64,000 nucleotides of DNA from Methanospirillum hungatei JF-1 (GTDB taxonomy: Archaea > Halobacteriota > Methanomicrobia > Methanomicrobiales > Methanospirillaceae): NCBI RefSeq assembly GCF_000013445.1, contig NC_007796.1:3480739-3544738 (forward strand), written 5' to 3'. How positions within the stretch are numbered: the stretch's first letter is position 1; every line of letters starts with the position of its first letter. A program made the position numbers and the translations under genes. The notes under the pieces are model-generated. The model made no database searches. It had not been told where the DNA came from and saw only the letters and a program-made list of their open reading frames with translations. This document shows, one piece after another, positions 9,448 through 22,684 of this stretch.

Positions 9448-9933
9448 ATGGCAACCCTCCGATCAGGTATACTTGCTTTGATAGTATGCGCAATAGTTGC
9501 TTCTTTGCTCAGTTTTGCATACGCAGATGATGTGATCTACCCAGGTGGGATGATCATTACAAAATTTAACAGTTCTGAGATTGGATCAATGCATCCACCT
9601 GAAAAGTTCAACAGCTCAGAGATTGCATCAATGCACACACCTGAAAAGTTCAACAGCTCAGAGATTGCATCAATGCATCCACCTGAAAAGTTCAACAGCT
9701 CAGAGATTGCATCAATGCATCCACCTGAAAAGTTCAACAGCTCAGAGATCGCATCAATGCATCCACCTGAAAAGTTCAACAGCTCAGAGATTGCATCAAT
9801 GCATCCACCAGAAAAGTTCAACAGCTCAGAGATCGCATCAATGCACACACCTGAAAAGTTCAACAGCTCAGAGATCGCATCAATGCAGAAACCAAATTCA
9901 ACTGTCCCCCTTCCACCAGGGGTTTCTATCTAA
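9448..9933 (+). CDS. Secreted tandem-repeat protein, 8 x 14 residues (KFNSSEIASMHPPE type)
   Basis: This is a paralogue of the preceding gene with the same plan in 161 residues: signal peptide ending AYA near residue 26, lead DDVIYPGGMIIT, repeats from residue 39, and a tail ending PLPPGVSI. There are seven full 14-residue units and one partial. The consensus is K-F-N-S-S-E-I-A-S-M-H-P/T-P-E. The KFNSSEI half is identical to the first protein, while the second half is different: Met-His-Pro-Pro-Glu instead of Met-Gln-Asn-Ser-Gln. The NSS sequon is kept in every unit. The Met-His pairs could bind metal or give pH-dependent packing, but that is speculation. Two related proteins with shared ends but different repeat halves suggest co-assembling or alternative subunits of one surface structure. 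Confidence 0.85.
   Translation: MATLRSGILALIVCAIVASLLSFAYADDVIYPGGMIITKFNSSEIGSMHPPEKFNSSEIASMHTPEKFNSSEIASMHPPEKFNSSEIASMHPPEKFNSSEIASMHPPEKFNSSEIASMHPPEKFNSSEIASMHTPEKFNSSEIASMQKPNSTVPLPPGVSI
9562..9888 (+). repeat. 42-bp coding tandem repeat, 7 units plus a partial one
   Basis: Units of 42 bases (aagttcaacagctcagagat core) encode the KFNSSEIASMHPPE repeat. Units within this array are almost identical to one another yet differ clearly from those of the neighbouring array, which is the pattern expected from homogenisation within each gene. Confidence 0.95.
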
Positions 9934-9993
9934 TTTTTCCCGATCTTTGTCGCTTTGAGTGCTATTTTTTTACTTATACATCGATGAGATGAT

Positions 9994-11691
9994 ATGCAGG
10001 CTCATCATGTCCTATTTATCTTTCTTATCCTGCTTCTCCTGTTCTGCGGTTGTATTACAGATACAAATGTAACCGCTCCAGATACAGAATCAGGCACACC
10101 GGATACCCTTGCAACTCTTCAGAGTTTACTGGAATCAGATCCTGAAAACCCTGATCTCTGGTATGCAATGGCTGAGATACTAAAAGAACAAGGTGATAAC
10201 GAAGGGGCAATACATGCAATCACCAGAGCCGCTGAATTCAGCCCTGGAAACAGCACAATCCTGCTTGCAAAAGCGCACCTCCACATAACGAAAGGAGAGA
10301 GAGATCAGGCAAACCGTGCCATCCTGAAAGTCCTTGATATCCTTCCCGGGAACAAAACCGCTTTAGACCTTTTATCATCCTTGCGAATGAACACAACAAC
10401 TCCCCTGAACTATATCCTGGTCGAACATGATCTCCTGATCGAACCAAATAATACTTGGTCAGCCTTTAATAAAGGGCGCCTGCTTTTTGAAGAGGGGAAA
10501 CACCGTGAGGCACTTGCCTGGTTCATCAAAGCTACCACCTATGATCAGAAGAACGCACCTGCCTGGTACTTCACCGGAACAACATATACCGAACTGGGAA
10601 ATTATGCGCAGGCAATCGATGCTTTGCAATCGGCACTGACACTTGATCCCTCAAATGCCGGTGCCTATTATGAGATGGGCAGGGCGTATGAAAAACTGGG
10701 AAACCGCACCGCAGCCAGGAATTATTATGAAACTGCGATAAAATTAAATCCGGATAATGTATGGACACGATTTGTTTATGGAAAAAACCTGGCCATCTCT
10801 GGTGACTACGAATCTGCAATAAAGGAGCTGAAAACAAGTCTTAAAGGATCATCATGTCAGGCATCAGCCTGGTATGAACTCGCCAATGCATATTACCAGA
10901 CCGGACAGTATGACCAGGCTCTTGAGGCTATCAACTCTGCACTCACCATTGACCCATATACAAAAGAATACCGGGCTTTGTACCTCTCTATACGGGCAGC
11001 ACAGGATCCCGCCTCCTGGTCACTGCAAAATGTAACAAAAAGAGCTGTTGATGCACCTGAAAATGCATCGGTTTGGTTCTATCAGGGCGCGATTGCATAT
11101 CATGACGGGAGGTATGCAGATGCACTCACGTACCTCACCTCTGCGGTCAGTCTGGATCCGATGAATCCGGAGGCATGGTACTACCGGGGAGTGACCCAGT
11201 ATGAACTTGGCAGGTATCAGGATGCATTATGCAGCTTTGATAAAACGATACTCCTGGATCCCGGAAATGCATGGGCATATTACTACCGGGGTGATATCCT
11301 GCAGAAAGGGGGACAGTGTGAATACGCTATTGCCTATCTGAATAAGGGAATACAACTGGATCCTACTATTCCCTGGACATATTATGTGAAAGGGAACTGT
11401 TACCTGAACCAGAGCAGATATCAACTTGCTGCAGATGAATTTGACAGATCAATTGACCAGTTCCCCTGTAACCGCTGGGCATGGTTCTTTGGAGGGCAGA
11501 GTTATTACGGACTCGGAAAATTTTCCATCGCCTATGATTACTTTACAAAAGCCCTGTCATTTGATCCTGAAAATGAGGAGTTCAGAAGGTGGAAGGCACG
11601 GGCAGCTGCAGAGTCATCGTATCCGGATGAGGCAATCTATCACTACAACCAGACCCTCCCGTTCTCAACCGGTGCCTGTGGCATCATGTAA
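9994..11691 (+). CDS. TPR-repeat lipoprotein
   Basis: A 565-residue protein with an N-terminal hydrophobic stretch (LFIFLILLLLFCGC) ending in a lipobox-like Cys near residue 19, followed by a Thr/Asp-rich linker and then at least eleven tetratricopeptide units to the C-terminus. Typical TPR patterns are YAMAEILKEQGDNEGAIHAI, YEMGRAYEKLGNRTAARNYY and YYRGVTQYELGRYQDALCSF. TPR arrays are protein-binding scaffolds. The signal suggests it is anchored outside the membrane. It follows the two repeat genes on the same strand and may assist assembly or anchoring of surface material, but no enzymatic function can be read. It ends nine bases from the convergent glycosyltransferase gene, with a run of T between. 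Confidence 0.85.
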   Translation: MQAHHVLFIFLILLLLFCGCITDTNVTAPDTESGTPDTLATLQSLLESDPENPDLWYAMAEILKEQGDNEGAIHAITRAAEFSPGNSTILLAKAHLHITKGERDQANRAILKVLDILPGNKTALDLLSSLRMNTTTPLNYILVEHDLLIEPNNTWSAFNKGRLLFEEGKHREALAWFIKATTYDQKNAPAWYFTGTTYTELGNYAQAIDALQSALTLDPSNAGAYYEMGRAYEKLGNRTAARNYYETAIKLNPDNVWTRFVYGKNLAISGDYESAIKELKTSLKGSSCQASAWYELANAYYQTGQYDQALEAINSALTIDPYTKEYRALYLSIRAAQDPASWSLQNVTKRAVDAPENASVWFYQGAIAYHDGRYADALTYLTSAVSLDPMNPEAWYYRGVTQYELGRYQDALCSFDKTILLDPGNAWAYYYRGDILQKGGQCEYAIAYLNKGIQLDPTIPWTYYVKGNCYLNQSRYQLAADEFDRSIDQFPCNRWAWFFGGQSYYGLGKFSIAYDYFTKALSFDPENEEFRRWKARAAAESSYPDEAIYHYNQTLPFSTGACGIM

Positions 11692-11699
11692 CCTTTTTT

Positions 11700-14246
11700 T
11701 TAGAGAGACGAATCTATCACAGGGATCTGTGCGCCGGTCCTGAGTACTCTGAATACCTTCACCTGGGTAACTCCGGAACCACCATTCAGGGAGAGTGTTC
11801 CTGGTGTAGTATCGATATTTTTCGAATACTCCCTCTCTCCTGAGCCGATAGTGACCACATAATAGTCACCTTCCGGAAGACTCTTTTCTGCAGTTATGAT
11901 AATCCGGTTTACCAGGGGATCATATCTGACGATAAGACCAGGCTCTCCAGGTGCGGAGATCTTGCTTGCAGGCCTGTCTGGTTGGAACGTAGGACCAGCG
12001 GTGATCTCCTGCGTTAAAGTAGGTTTAGGAAGTATGACCGGTGGTGAGGTTGAGTACGGACCGGGTATTGCTTCATAATTGAGAAGCCTCACATCCCTTC
12101 CGGACTGATAATCTTTCAGCGGTTTCATCACCTGGTTTAATCCTGGGATCTTTGTAATCGTGAAATGGTCTGTCACCGGCTTATATTCTAGTACACCAAA
12201 GAGAACCAAGGCAAAAAGGATGAGGAGAACGGTAAGCCCCACCGAGAATGCAATCTGCGTTCCGGTGGCTTTTCGCGCGCCCCGGTCAACCTCCGGAGAT
12301 TTCACCTCTATCCACTTGATCGGTTTTGAAAACCGCTCAGGGTGTTCTATCAATAACTGCTCGTGAACAATCTCAGTGCCATGGCTGGTCTTCTCCCATT
12401 TATAGGGCTTAAAGATAAGCTGCAGGGTTCCCTTCCATGCGCCGATACTCATGAGTATCCAGTATATCGGTGAAAAGAACGCATACAGAAGAAGATCCCG
12501 TTGTTTCTCCTTCCATGTTGCAACCACCATCATGGTGAGGAAGAAGAGATTACCAATCAGCAGGTTAAAGACTGCAATCGCCGCAAATGGCCAGAAGTCA
12601 AACCAGCTGGAGAAATATTCCGGTATGATAAACCCTGCCGCAAAGACCAGCCAGAGGAAGAGGTTCATCAGGGGGAGGTAAAAGTTGCCCCCAAAGCCGG
12701 TCTGAAAGATAAAAAAATTCTTGATTCCGATATCTTTCAGGACTTTTATCGGGTGTCGCATCGTCACAAACCAGGTGATCACAAACCCTTTCACCCATCT
12801 TGAGCGCTGCCGGATCCATGAGGGGACCCTTGTGACCGCCTCTTCATAGGTATGTGAATTCAGCACTGCTGTGTGCAACTTTTTACGCGCGATCCGCATA
12901 CCAAGGTCAGCATCTTCAGTTACGTTGTAGGGATCCCATGCACCCAGCTCACGGAGGGTCTTCATCCTGAAGTGGTTGCTTGTTCCACCAAGAGGGATAG
13001 GCGCATCAATTTTATCCAGGCCCTGGATGTAAAAATCATAGTAATAGGAATATTCTATTGAAAACCACCGGGTCAGCATATTCTTCCGTGGGTTGTAGAA
13101 ATTCAAAAGGCACTGGACACAGGCGTATTTTGGACCAAGACGCTGGAATGCTATGACGACCTTTTTTAGCTGATCCCGGTCAGGGAGATCCTCCGCATCG
13201 TAAATGACGACAAACTCGCCACGTGAGCGTTTCAGCCCATAATTGCAGGCCCGGGGTTTGGTAGTGATATCTGCCTTTGGGATGACAACCGGATGAAAGA
13301 TACTTAAGAATGCGTGATATTCGGGCTCTGACATCGGGGAGATGATCTCTTCCACATTTCCAAAGAGTCCTAATTTTCGCGCCTTTTCAATCGTCTCCGT
13401 ATCTTCCTCTTCCATCAGGATTTTTACATCGAGCTTATCACGAGGATAATTGATATTGGCAATATTCTGAAGGATATGGGGGAGCATCTCCTGCTCATGG
13501 AAGAGTGGAACAAGGACGGTATAAATGGGGAGATCCTCATCTTTGAGGTTTTGAATATCCTCATCAGAGATGTGAATGACATTCTTCTCTCCCATCATCC
13601 CCTGCATAGAGACATAGAATTTCACCGGGTTCATCACGAAATACGTGATATTAACGATAGTAAAGAGGACAAAAAGCCAGAAATAGGGATTTATTGCAAT
13701 GAGAAGGAGAAGAAGGATAGTACCAATGATAATTACCGCTTTCTGCCAGGGTACAAGGATACGGAACGCCGACTCATCAGGCTGACGATCCACCAGTTCA
13801 CTGAGCGCACTATATGCGTGGGGACCCTTATAACTCGTATCAGTGATTGTAAGGATGGCATCGAGTGGCGTTACTACTTTTTCAATTTTTTTTCCGAATA
13901 TCTCTTCGAGCCGGGTGAATAAGGGAGTGTCCAGGGGATTTGCCGTTGCTACCTTCAGGTAGGTCGGTTTGGATTCAAGAAGAGCTATAAGCGTCTCCTC
14001 ACCGACTGCATATGGAAGAACAGAGCCGATCCGTGGATTTGCAAAAAGAGTATCGCGCTCCATGAAAGCCAGCCCCAGCCGGTCAGCAAGATATGCATAG
14101 AAATCATCCGGAGCCTGAATCCTGAATTTTTTTATTGCAAGTATGAAAGTATCAAGAGTGATGGATGGATCTTCAAGCAGGACTGTATTGGGAACATCCA
14201 TCTGCTGTAAGGTAGTGATTAACTCTTCCTTGGTAAGGTCGCTCAT
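11700..14246 (-). CDS. Membrane GT2 glycosyltransferase with N-terminal GspE/MshEN-like domain
   Basis: An 848-residue membrane glycosyltransferase, likely processive and making an extracellular polysaccharide. The N-terminal 140 residues resemble the N-terminal domain of type II secretion ATPases (LADRLGLAFMERDTL then PYAVGEETLIALLES), a fusion also known in NfrB-type proteins. Two membrane helices follow (about 165-210). The GT2 domain (about 240-470) has the nucleotide-sugar Asp motifs YDAEDLPD and EDADLGMRIARKKL and the processive-enzyme motif RQRSRWVKG. More membrane helices lie at about 500-630 and one near 680. The last 150 residues are outside the membrane and are Pro/Thr-rich, then beta-like. 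It is followed downstream by no other gene on this strand; a response regulator starts just upstream (9-base gap), so the two may be one transcript with the kinase. Confidence 0.88.
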   Translation of the reverse strand: MSDLTKEELITTLQQMDVPNTVLLEDPSITLDTFILAIKKFRIQAPDDFYAYLADRLGLAFMERDTLFANPRIGSVLPYAVGEETLIALLESKPTYLKVATANPLDTPLFTRLEEIFGKKIEKVVTPLDAILTITDTSYKGPHAYSALSELVDRQPDESAFRILVPWQKAVIIIGTILLLLLIAINPYFWLFVLFTIVNITYFVMNPVKFYVSMQGMMGEKNVIHISDEDIQNLKDEDLPIYTVLVPLFHEQEMLPHILQNIANINYPRDKLDVKILMEEEDTETIEKARKLGLFGNVEEIISPMSEPEYHAFLSIFHPVVIPKADITTKPRACNYGLKRSRGEFVVIYDAEDLPDRDQLKKVVIAFQRLGPKYACVQCLLNFYNPRKNMLTRWFSIEYSYYYDFYIQGLDKIDAPIPLGGTSNHFRMKTLRELGAWDPYNVTEDADLGMRIARKKLHTAVLNSHTYEEAVTRVPSWIRQRSRWVKGFVITWFVTMRHPIKVLKDIGIKNFFIFQTGFGGNFYLPLMNLFLWLVFAAGFIIPEYFSSWFDFWPFAAIAVFNLLIGNLFFLTMMVVATWKEKQRDLLLYAFFSPIYWILMSIGAWKGTLQLIFKPYKWEKTSHGTEIVHEQLLIEHPERFSKPIKWIEVKSPEVDRGARKATGTQIAFSVGLTVLLILFALVLFGVLEYKPVTDHFTITKIPGLNQVMKPLKDYQSGRDVRLLNYEAIPGPYSTSPPVILPKPTLTQEITAGPTFQPDRPASKISAPGEPGLIVRYDPLVNRIIITAEKSLPEGDYYVVTIGSGEREYSKNIDTTPGTLSLNGGSGVTQVKVFRVLRTGAQIPVIDSSL

Positions 14247-14255
14247 GATGGCACT

Positions 14256-14687
14256 TTATCTGATTGAGAGAAGGCGTTCTTCTAAGAATTCTGCCACTTT
14301 GTCGCCATCGACAATTTGATCCTTCTCCTGCTCGTCCAGTTTTTCCTTTATCTTTTCCAGAAGATCTCTCGGGTTAACCGGTTTCATAATATATGCATCA
14401 GCCCCGGCATTCAGTGAGAATACAGAGTTCTCAAGGCTTGCATATCCGGTGACCATGATCTTCTTCATTCCCGGCCGGAGTTTATGGGCTTTTTCAAGAA
14501 GTTCAGTCCCTTCCATATCAGGAAGTTTTATGTCAAAGAGTGCCAGGTTAAAAAACTCATTCTCTATCTTTGCAAGACCTTCCCCTGCCGTCGCAGCAAT
14601 TTCAACTTCATACCCTTCAAATTCAAGGATTTGCTTTGTACTGTCAAGGATGGCTGTATCATCGTCTACAATAAGTATTCTCTTCAT
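14256..14687 (-). CDS. Response regulator, receiver domain plus short C-terminal helix
   Basis: A 143-residue receiver protein. The acidic pair is IVDDDTAI near residue 7, the phosphoacceptor Asp is in LALFDIKLPDMEGTELL near 52, Thr in MVTGYASLENSV near 80 and Lys in YIMKPVNPRDLL near 103. About 20 residues past the receiver fold (KVAEFLEERLLSIR) form a helix but no DNA-binding domain. It lies between the kinase gene (20-base gap) and the glycosyltransferase gene on the same strand, so it probably controls synthesis or activity of that enzyme through protein contact. Specific partner assignment is inference from order. Confidence 0.9.
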   Translation of the reverse strand: MKRILIVDDDTAILDSTKQILEFEGYEVEIAATAGEGLAKIENEFFNLALFDIKLPDMEGTELLEKAHKLRPGMKKIMVTGYASLENSVFSLNAGADAYIMKPVNPRDLLEKIKEKLDEQEKDQIVDGDKVAEFLEERLLSIR

Positions 14688-14707
14688 GTGAACCTCCCAT
14701 AATACCC

Positions 14708-15883
14708 CTATGATGCCGGAAGAGAGACTTCAAATGTAGTCCCTGCAGGTGATGTTTCCACAAGGGTAATTTTTCCTCCATGTGCTTCAATCAATCGCTT
14801 GGTCACCGATAATCCAAGGCCAGTCCCTTTCGGTTTTGTGGTAAATAAGGGATCAAATATCCGGCTCTGCGCTTCTGCGGAGATCCCTGGCCCGGTATCA
14901 CGAATCGAGATAATGATATCGTCTTCGGCAATGTGCGAGGTAAGGGTAAGCGTCCCTCCGGTATCCATTGCCTGGATGGCATTGATCATCAGATTTTCCA
15001 TAACCCTGGAGAGAAGAACCGGATCTACCAATACTATCATACCGGATTGTATCTCGATTTTTACCAGAACTGAAGGAGGAGGAGATATCTTCAGGATCAG
15101 GTCCTCAATGAATGTTTTCAGATTAATGCGTGATTTTTCCGGGTTTACCTCACGGGCATAGTCCTGAAGATCAGAAATAATTTTATTAAGATATTGAATT
15201 TCAGTACCAATCCTATCGAAGATTTCAGGAATTCCATTCCGATGAAGTATTTCTAGCTCTTCTTTGCTCATCTTCTGCATTCTCATCTCCAGCAGATACT
15301 GCATATTGGTTATAACCTGGAGAGGGTTTCTCATATCATGACCGATCATCGTCGCAAGTTCACCGATTACCGCAAACCTCTGGGCGACCTGTAACTGCCT
15401 TGTCCGCTCTTCGACAAGTTCTTCGAGATGACGGGTATAGAGTTCAAGCCGGTTTCGCGTTCTGAATAATTCAACAGACTGGGCGATCTTCTGCGCCTGC
15501 TCATTAAAAATGATACAGACATCATGTTCTGCAGGTGAATTCGGAACAGGATTTTGCGAAAACGTTTCCAGGATCTCACGATCACGGTCCGTGATGTTAA
15601 AGAGAAGAAAGGGTTTTTTCTGATCAAACTGTTGTAATTTCAAATGCAGGGTGATGGCATCCATGTCATCAAGATCATAATCTGAAAGAATTACATCATA
15701 GGGAGTATTGCGCACAAGATCCTGGGCCATAGCCCCAGAAGTACACACGGTGACGTTCAGGAGCCCGGGGCGTTCAAGATATGTTTTGGAGAGCTCACCC
15801 AGAGGTTTGGAACTTATTACAAAGAGGACCTGAAACTTTTCTCCGGTGGTGATTGGTAACGGAAAACCAAGTTCAGGGTCCAT
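14708..15883 (-). CDS. Hybrid-type sensor histidine kinase (REC-HisKA-HATPase)
   Basis: A 391-residue cytoplasmic kinase. It opens with a receiver-like domain (VLFVISSK, then VILSDYDLDDMDAITLHLKL with the Asp), followed by a coiled region (RHLEELVEERTRQLQVAQ). The dimerisation/phosphoacceptor helix has IGHDMRNPLQVI with His near residue 187. The ATP-binding domain shows the N box ENLMINAIQAM, G1 DTGPGIS and G2 GTGLGLSVTKRLIEAHGG. No transmembrane segment is seen, so the signal is probably received by phosphorylation of the receiver domain or by protein contact. Likely partner is the adjacent response regulator. Confidence 0.9.
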   Translation of the reverse strand: MDPELGFPLPITTGEKFQVLFVISSKPLGELSKTYLERPGLLNVTVCTSGAMAQDLVRNTPYDVILSDYDLDDMDAITLHLKLQQFDQKKPFLLFNITDRDREILETFSQNPVPNSPAEHDVCIIFNEQAQKIAQSVELFRTRNRLELYTRHLEELVEERTRQLQVAQRFAVIGELATMIGHDMRNPLQVITNMQYLLEMRMQKMSKEELEILHRNGIPEIFDRIGTEIQYLNKIISDLQDYAREVNPEKSRINLKTFIEDLILKISPPPSVLVKIEIQSGMIVLVDPVLLSRVMENLMINAIQAMDTGGTLTLTSHIAEDDIIISIRDTGPGISAEAQSRIFDPLFTTKPKGTGLGLSVTKRLIEAHGGKITLVETSPAGTTFEVSLPAS

Positions 15884-15943
15884 GTTCTTCTCCTAGTGTG
15901 ATACAAGAATTATTATCGGAGGGCATGGATAATAATTCAGAGT

Positions 15944-17047
15944 ATGGTACATTCTGCATTCCAGGAATTATTTCATCCGATTCATGCAGAAAAAAACCAT
16001 ACTTACTTGTATTCAGGTAGAGTATTCATTCTCTTATTTCTTCTTATCTGGATCCCCGGTTGTTCAGGTGATATGATCCATCTTTGCATTCCAAAAGAAG
16101 GAACACTCTGGAATGGTGCATTTTCCCCAGTGAAATATCATCTGCATGAGATGGATATAACAAATGAGAGCATTCGTTCATATGTAAATAGTTCGGGGAA
16201 AAACCTTGGGGTTATTGCATTTTCTCATGAGTGGAGCATAAACAGAAGCTTCCCGATTGAAAAGGTGCAGATGATTCATGCAAATGGAGCAATCCCTTAT
16301 ATCAGACTGATGCTTCGCTCTGATAATAATCAATACCGACCCGAATCACTCTTTACTCTGAAACGGATTTTCAACGGGATATATGACAGAGACCTTATCG
16401 AATTTGCCCGTACAGCAAAGAGAATGAATTTTCCAATAGTAATTGAGTATGGAACTGAGGTGAATGGCTGGTGGTTTTCATGGAACGGATACTGGACCGG
16501 AAAGGAGAAAGGTGCAGAATTATTCCGTTCAGTGTACCGCCATATCATCACCCTTATGCGTGAAGAGGGGGCAGATAATCTTATCTGGGTATACCATATT
16601 AACTGGCATTCAAACCCGGAAGAAGACTGGAATACCCCGGAGGCCTATTATCCCGGAGATGAGTATATTGATTTGATTGGTGTCTCCGCGTATGGTGCCT
16701 TATCTCCGAATGAAGACAATATACTCCCGTTTTCACGGATGATGGATGAAGGATATGCAGCAGCACAAAATCTTTCAGTAAATAAGTCAGTGCTTATTTC
16801 TGAAATGGGAACTGATCTTCGAAATCCACATAAACCTGCCAGTATTTGGATTGATGAGGCATTTTCAGCAATAATCAATGAACAGAGATGGCCAGGTGTT
16901 ATCGGATTTGTCTGGTGGAATGCAGGGTGGCCGAATGATAATAATCCTGTAAATAATACCACAATGCGAATTGAAGATGACAGAGAGGTACAGAAGATTC
17001 TTCAGAGACACCTTTCCTCTGATCAGGTGCTGAGTGCATACTGCTGA
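15944..17047 (+). CDS. Membrane-anchored GH26-like glycoside hydrolase
   Basis: A 367-residue protein with a hydrophobic segment at about residues 26-39 ending in a lipobox-like PGC, then a (beta/alpha)8-type glycosidase domain similar to family GH26 (beta-mannanase and related). The probable acid/base Glu is in EYGTEVNGWWFSWNG near residue 172 and the probable nucleophile Glu is in SVLISEMGTD near 287; DLIGVSAYG lies between them as in related enzymes. Substrate cannot be read; it may trim the polysaccharide made by the nearby glycosyltransferase. It is divergent from the kinase gene with a 60-base gap. The start at 15944 leaves about 25 residues before the hydrophobic stretch; a later start was not evident. 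Confidence 0.8.
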   Translation: MVHSAFQELFHPIHAEKNHTYLYSGRVFILLFLLIWIPGCSGDMIHLCIPKEGTLWNGAFSPVKYHLHEMDITNESIRSYVNSSGKNLGVIAFSHEWSINRSFPIEKVQMIHANGAIPYIRLMLRSDNNQYRPESLFTLKRIFNGIYDRDLIEFARTAKRMNFPIVIEYGTEVNGWWFSWNGYWTGKEKGAELFRSVYRHIITLMREEGADNLIWVYHINWHSNPEEDWNTPEAYYPGDEYIDLIGVSAYGALSPNEDNILPFSRMMDEGYAAAQNLSVNKSVLISEMGTDLRNPHKPASIWIDEAFSAIINEQRWPGVIGFVWWNAGWPNDNNPVNNTTMRIEDDREVQKILQRHLSSDQVLSAYC

Positions 17048-17105
17048 TCATGATGAGAAATGAGTGCCAGTATGGGATACCATTCTATAAAACGGTCTTG
17101 CTGTA

Positions 17106-17228
<123 letters not shown>

Positions 17229-17300
17229 AAACTGAACACCGGTATGACCCGGTTAAGCCTCGTGCTTTTAAATCAGTTACAATAGAATTTTCTCGTTGAA

Positions 17301-17423
<123 letters not shown>

Positions 17424-17425
17424 AT

Positions 17426-17501
17426 AGCCAAACTCCGGGTTCGAACCGGAATTGAGTTGACCTGCTGTCAACCGCGTGACTGCTCAGCCACTTGGCCTGG
17501 C
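17426..17501 (-). tRNA. tRNA-Cys-like gene (GCA) with abnormal anticodon loop
   Basis: A 76-base cloverleaf lies between 23S and 5S: acceptor GCCAGGC/GTTTGGC with discriminator T (typical for tRNA-Cys), T arm TCCGG-TTCGAAC-CCGGA, anticodon stem GTTGA/TCAAC. The loop reads CAGCAGG, so the anticodon would be GCA (Cys), but position 33 is A instead of the nearly universal U, and position 38 is G. A tRNA-Cys near 5S is known in euryarchaeal rRNA operons. Function is doubtful given the loop. Confidence 0.55.
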
Positions 17502-17574
17502 TTGGATGTGTGGAAGATGCGAGATATAATTACACCAGCGTTTAAGGATTTCGTCTGGGTTTGAGAAACATGAA

Positions 17575-20495
<2,921 letters not shown>

Positions 20496-20645
20496 GTAGT
20501 TTCTTCAAACCCATGTAACGTCCAGAAACGCCTAGTGATTTTCTCTACGCATCTCCTCTACACAGCGTATCATCGCCCCGATTTCACGGGGTCTCAAGCC
20601 CTTCCCCGGTTCTGTCGCCAGACCGGGTGCATCGAAAAATACCAG

Positions 20646-20718
20646 TGGACCCGTGGGGATTTGAACCCCAGGCCTCGGCGTTGCAAACGCCGCGCTCTTC
20701 CAGCTGAGCTACGAGCCC
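20646..20718 (-). tRNA. tRNA-Ala (TGC) in 16S-23S spacer, operon 1
   Basis: A 73-base cloverleaf with acceptor GGGCTCG/CGGGTCC, discriminator A and anticodon loop TTTGCAA, so anticodon TGC. Spacer tRNA-Ala is typical of euryarchaeal rRNA operons. Both copies in this window are identical. Confidence 0.97.
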
Positions 20719-20786
20719 TCTGATTCCATTCCGGAACACTGATAACTCTATGGTCTGTCTCCATCTGCCACAACTTTCATTTCGTT

Positions 20787-22254
<1,468 letters not shown>

Positions 22255-22403
22255 CTAAATTTCTCGCACACTGTATCTCTTAAAGTATTGGCAGATGCAG
22301 ACAGATATCCACATTACCAGTATTCCTATGTCAGAACCGATACTGCACCACAGTGCATTCGTCGGGTCTCCATTAAAACGGCCTCTTACGTTGCTCGCTG
22401 AAG

Positions 22404-22413
22404 GTTATATACT
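22404..22413 (-). promoter_or_regulatory. TATA box of rRNA operon 1
   Basis: On the minus strand the sequence is aagtatataacctt, a clear archaeal TATA box about 150 bases before the 16S 5' end and upstream of the processing stem. An identical box precedes operon 2. Confidence 0.7.
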
Positions 22414-22684
22414 TTCGTATTGCCCTTCCCGAACAATCATTCCCCGGCCGCCGGCTCCTGATGTTTCAGGAAGCGTGTGGGATACAATAGTTGATCGAAT
22501 TCACATATATAGATAACGAGGTTCTGAAGGAAAATTTCTGTCACTTCATCACATTCACTCTATCTGCGTTACATCGGTCAATATTTTCCAACTCGGTTTT
22601 ATGAAGATATTTTTTCGGAATTATACTTCCGATGCAGGAGCCGGGAGGATCTCCGGAGGTCTCTATTCTCTCTAGAGCGCAGAT

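Noticed and set aside
9537..9863. Minus-strand and plus-frame open readings over the second repeat array
   Set aside because: Same artefact of a 42-base repeat; no start signals or flanking sequence support.
8732..9888. Possible CRISPR array from regular repeats
   Set aside because: The repeats are contiguous coding units of 42 bases with no unique spacers, and they keep the reading frame.
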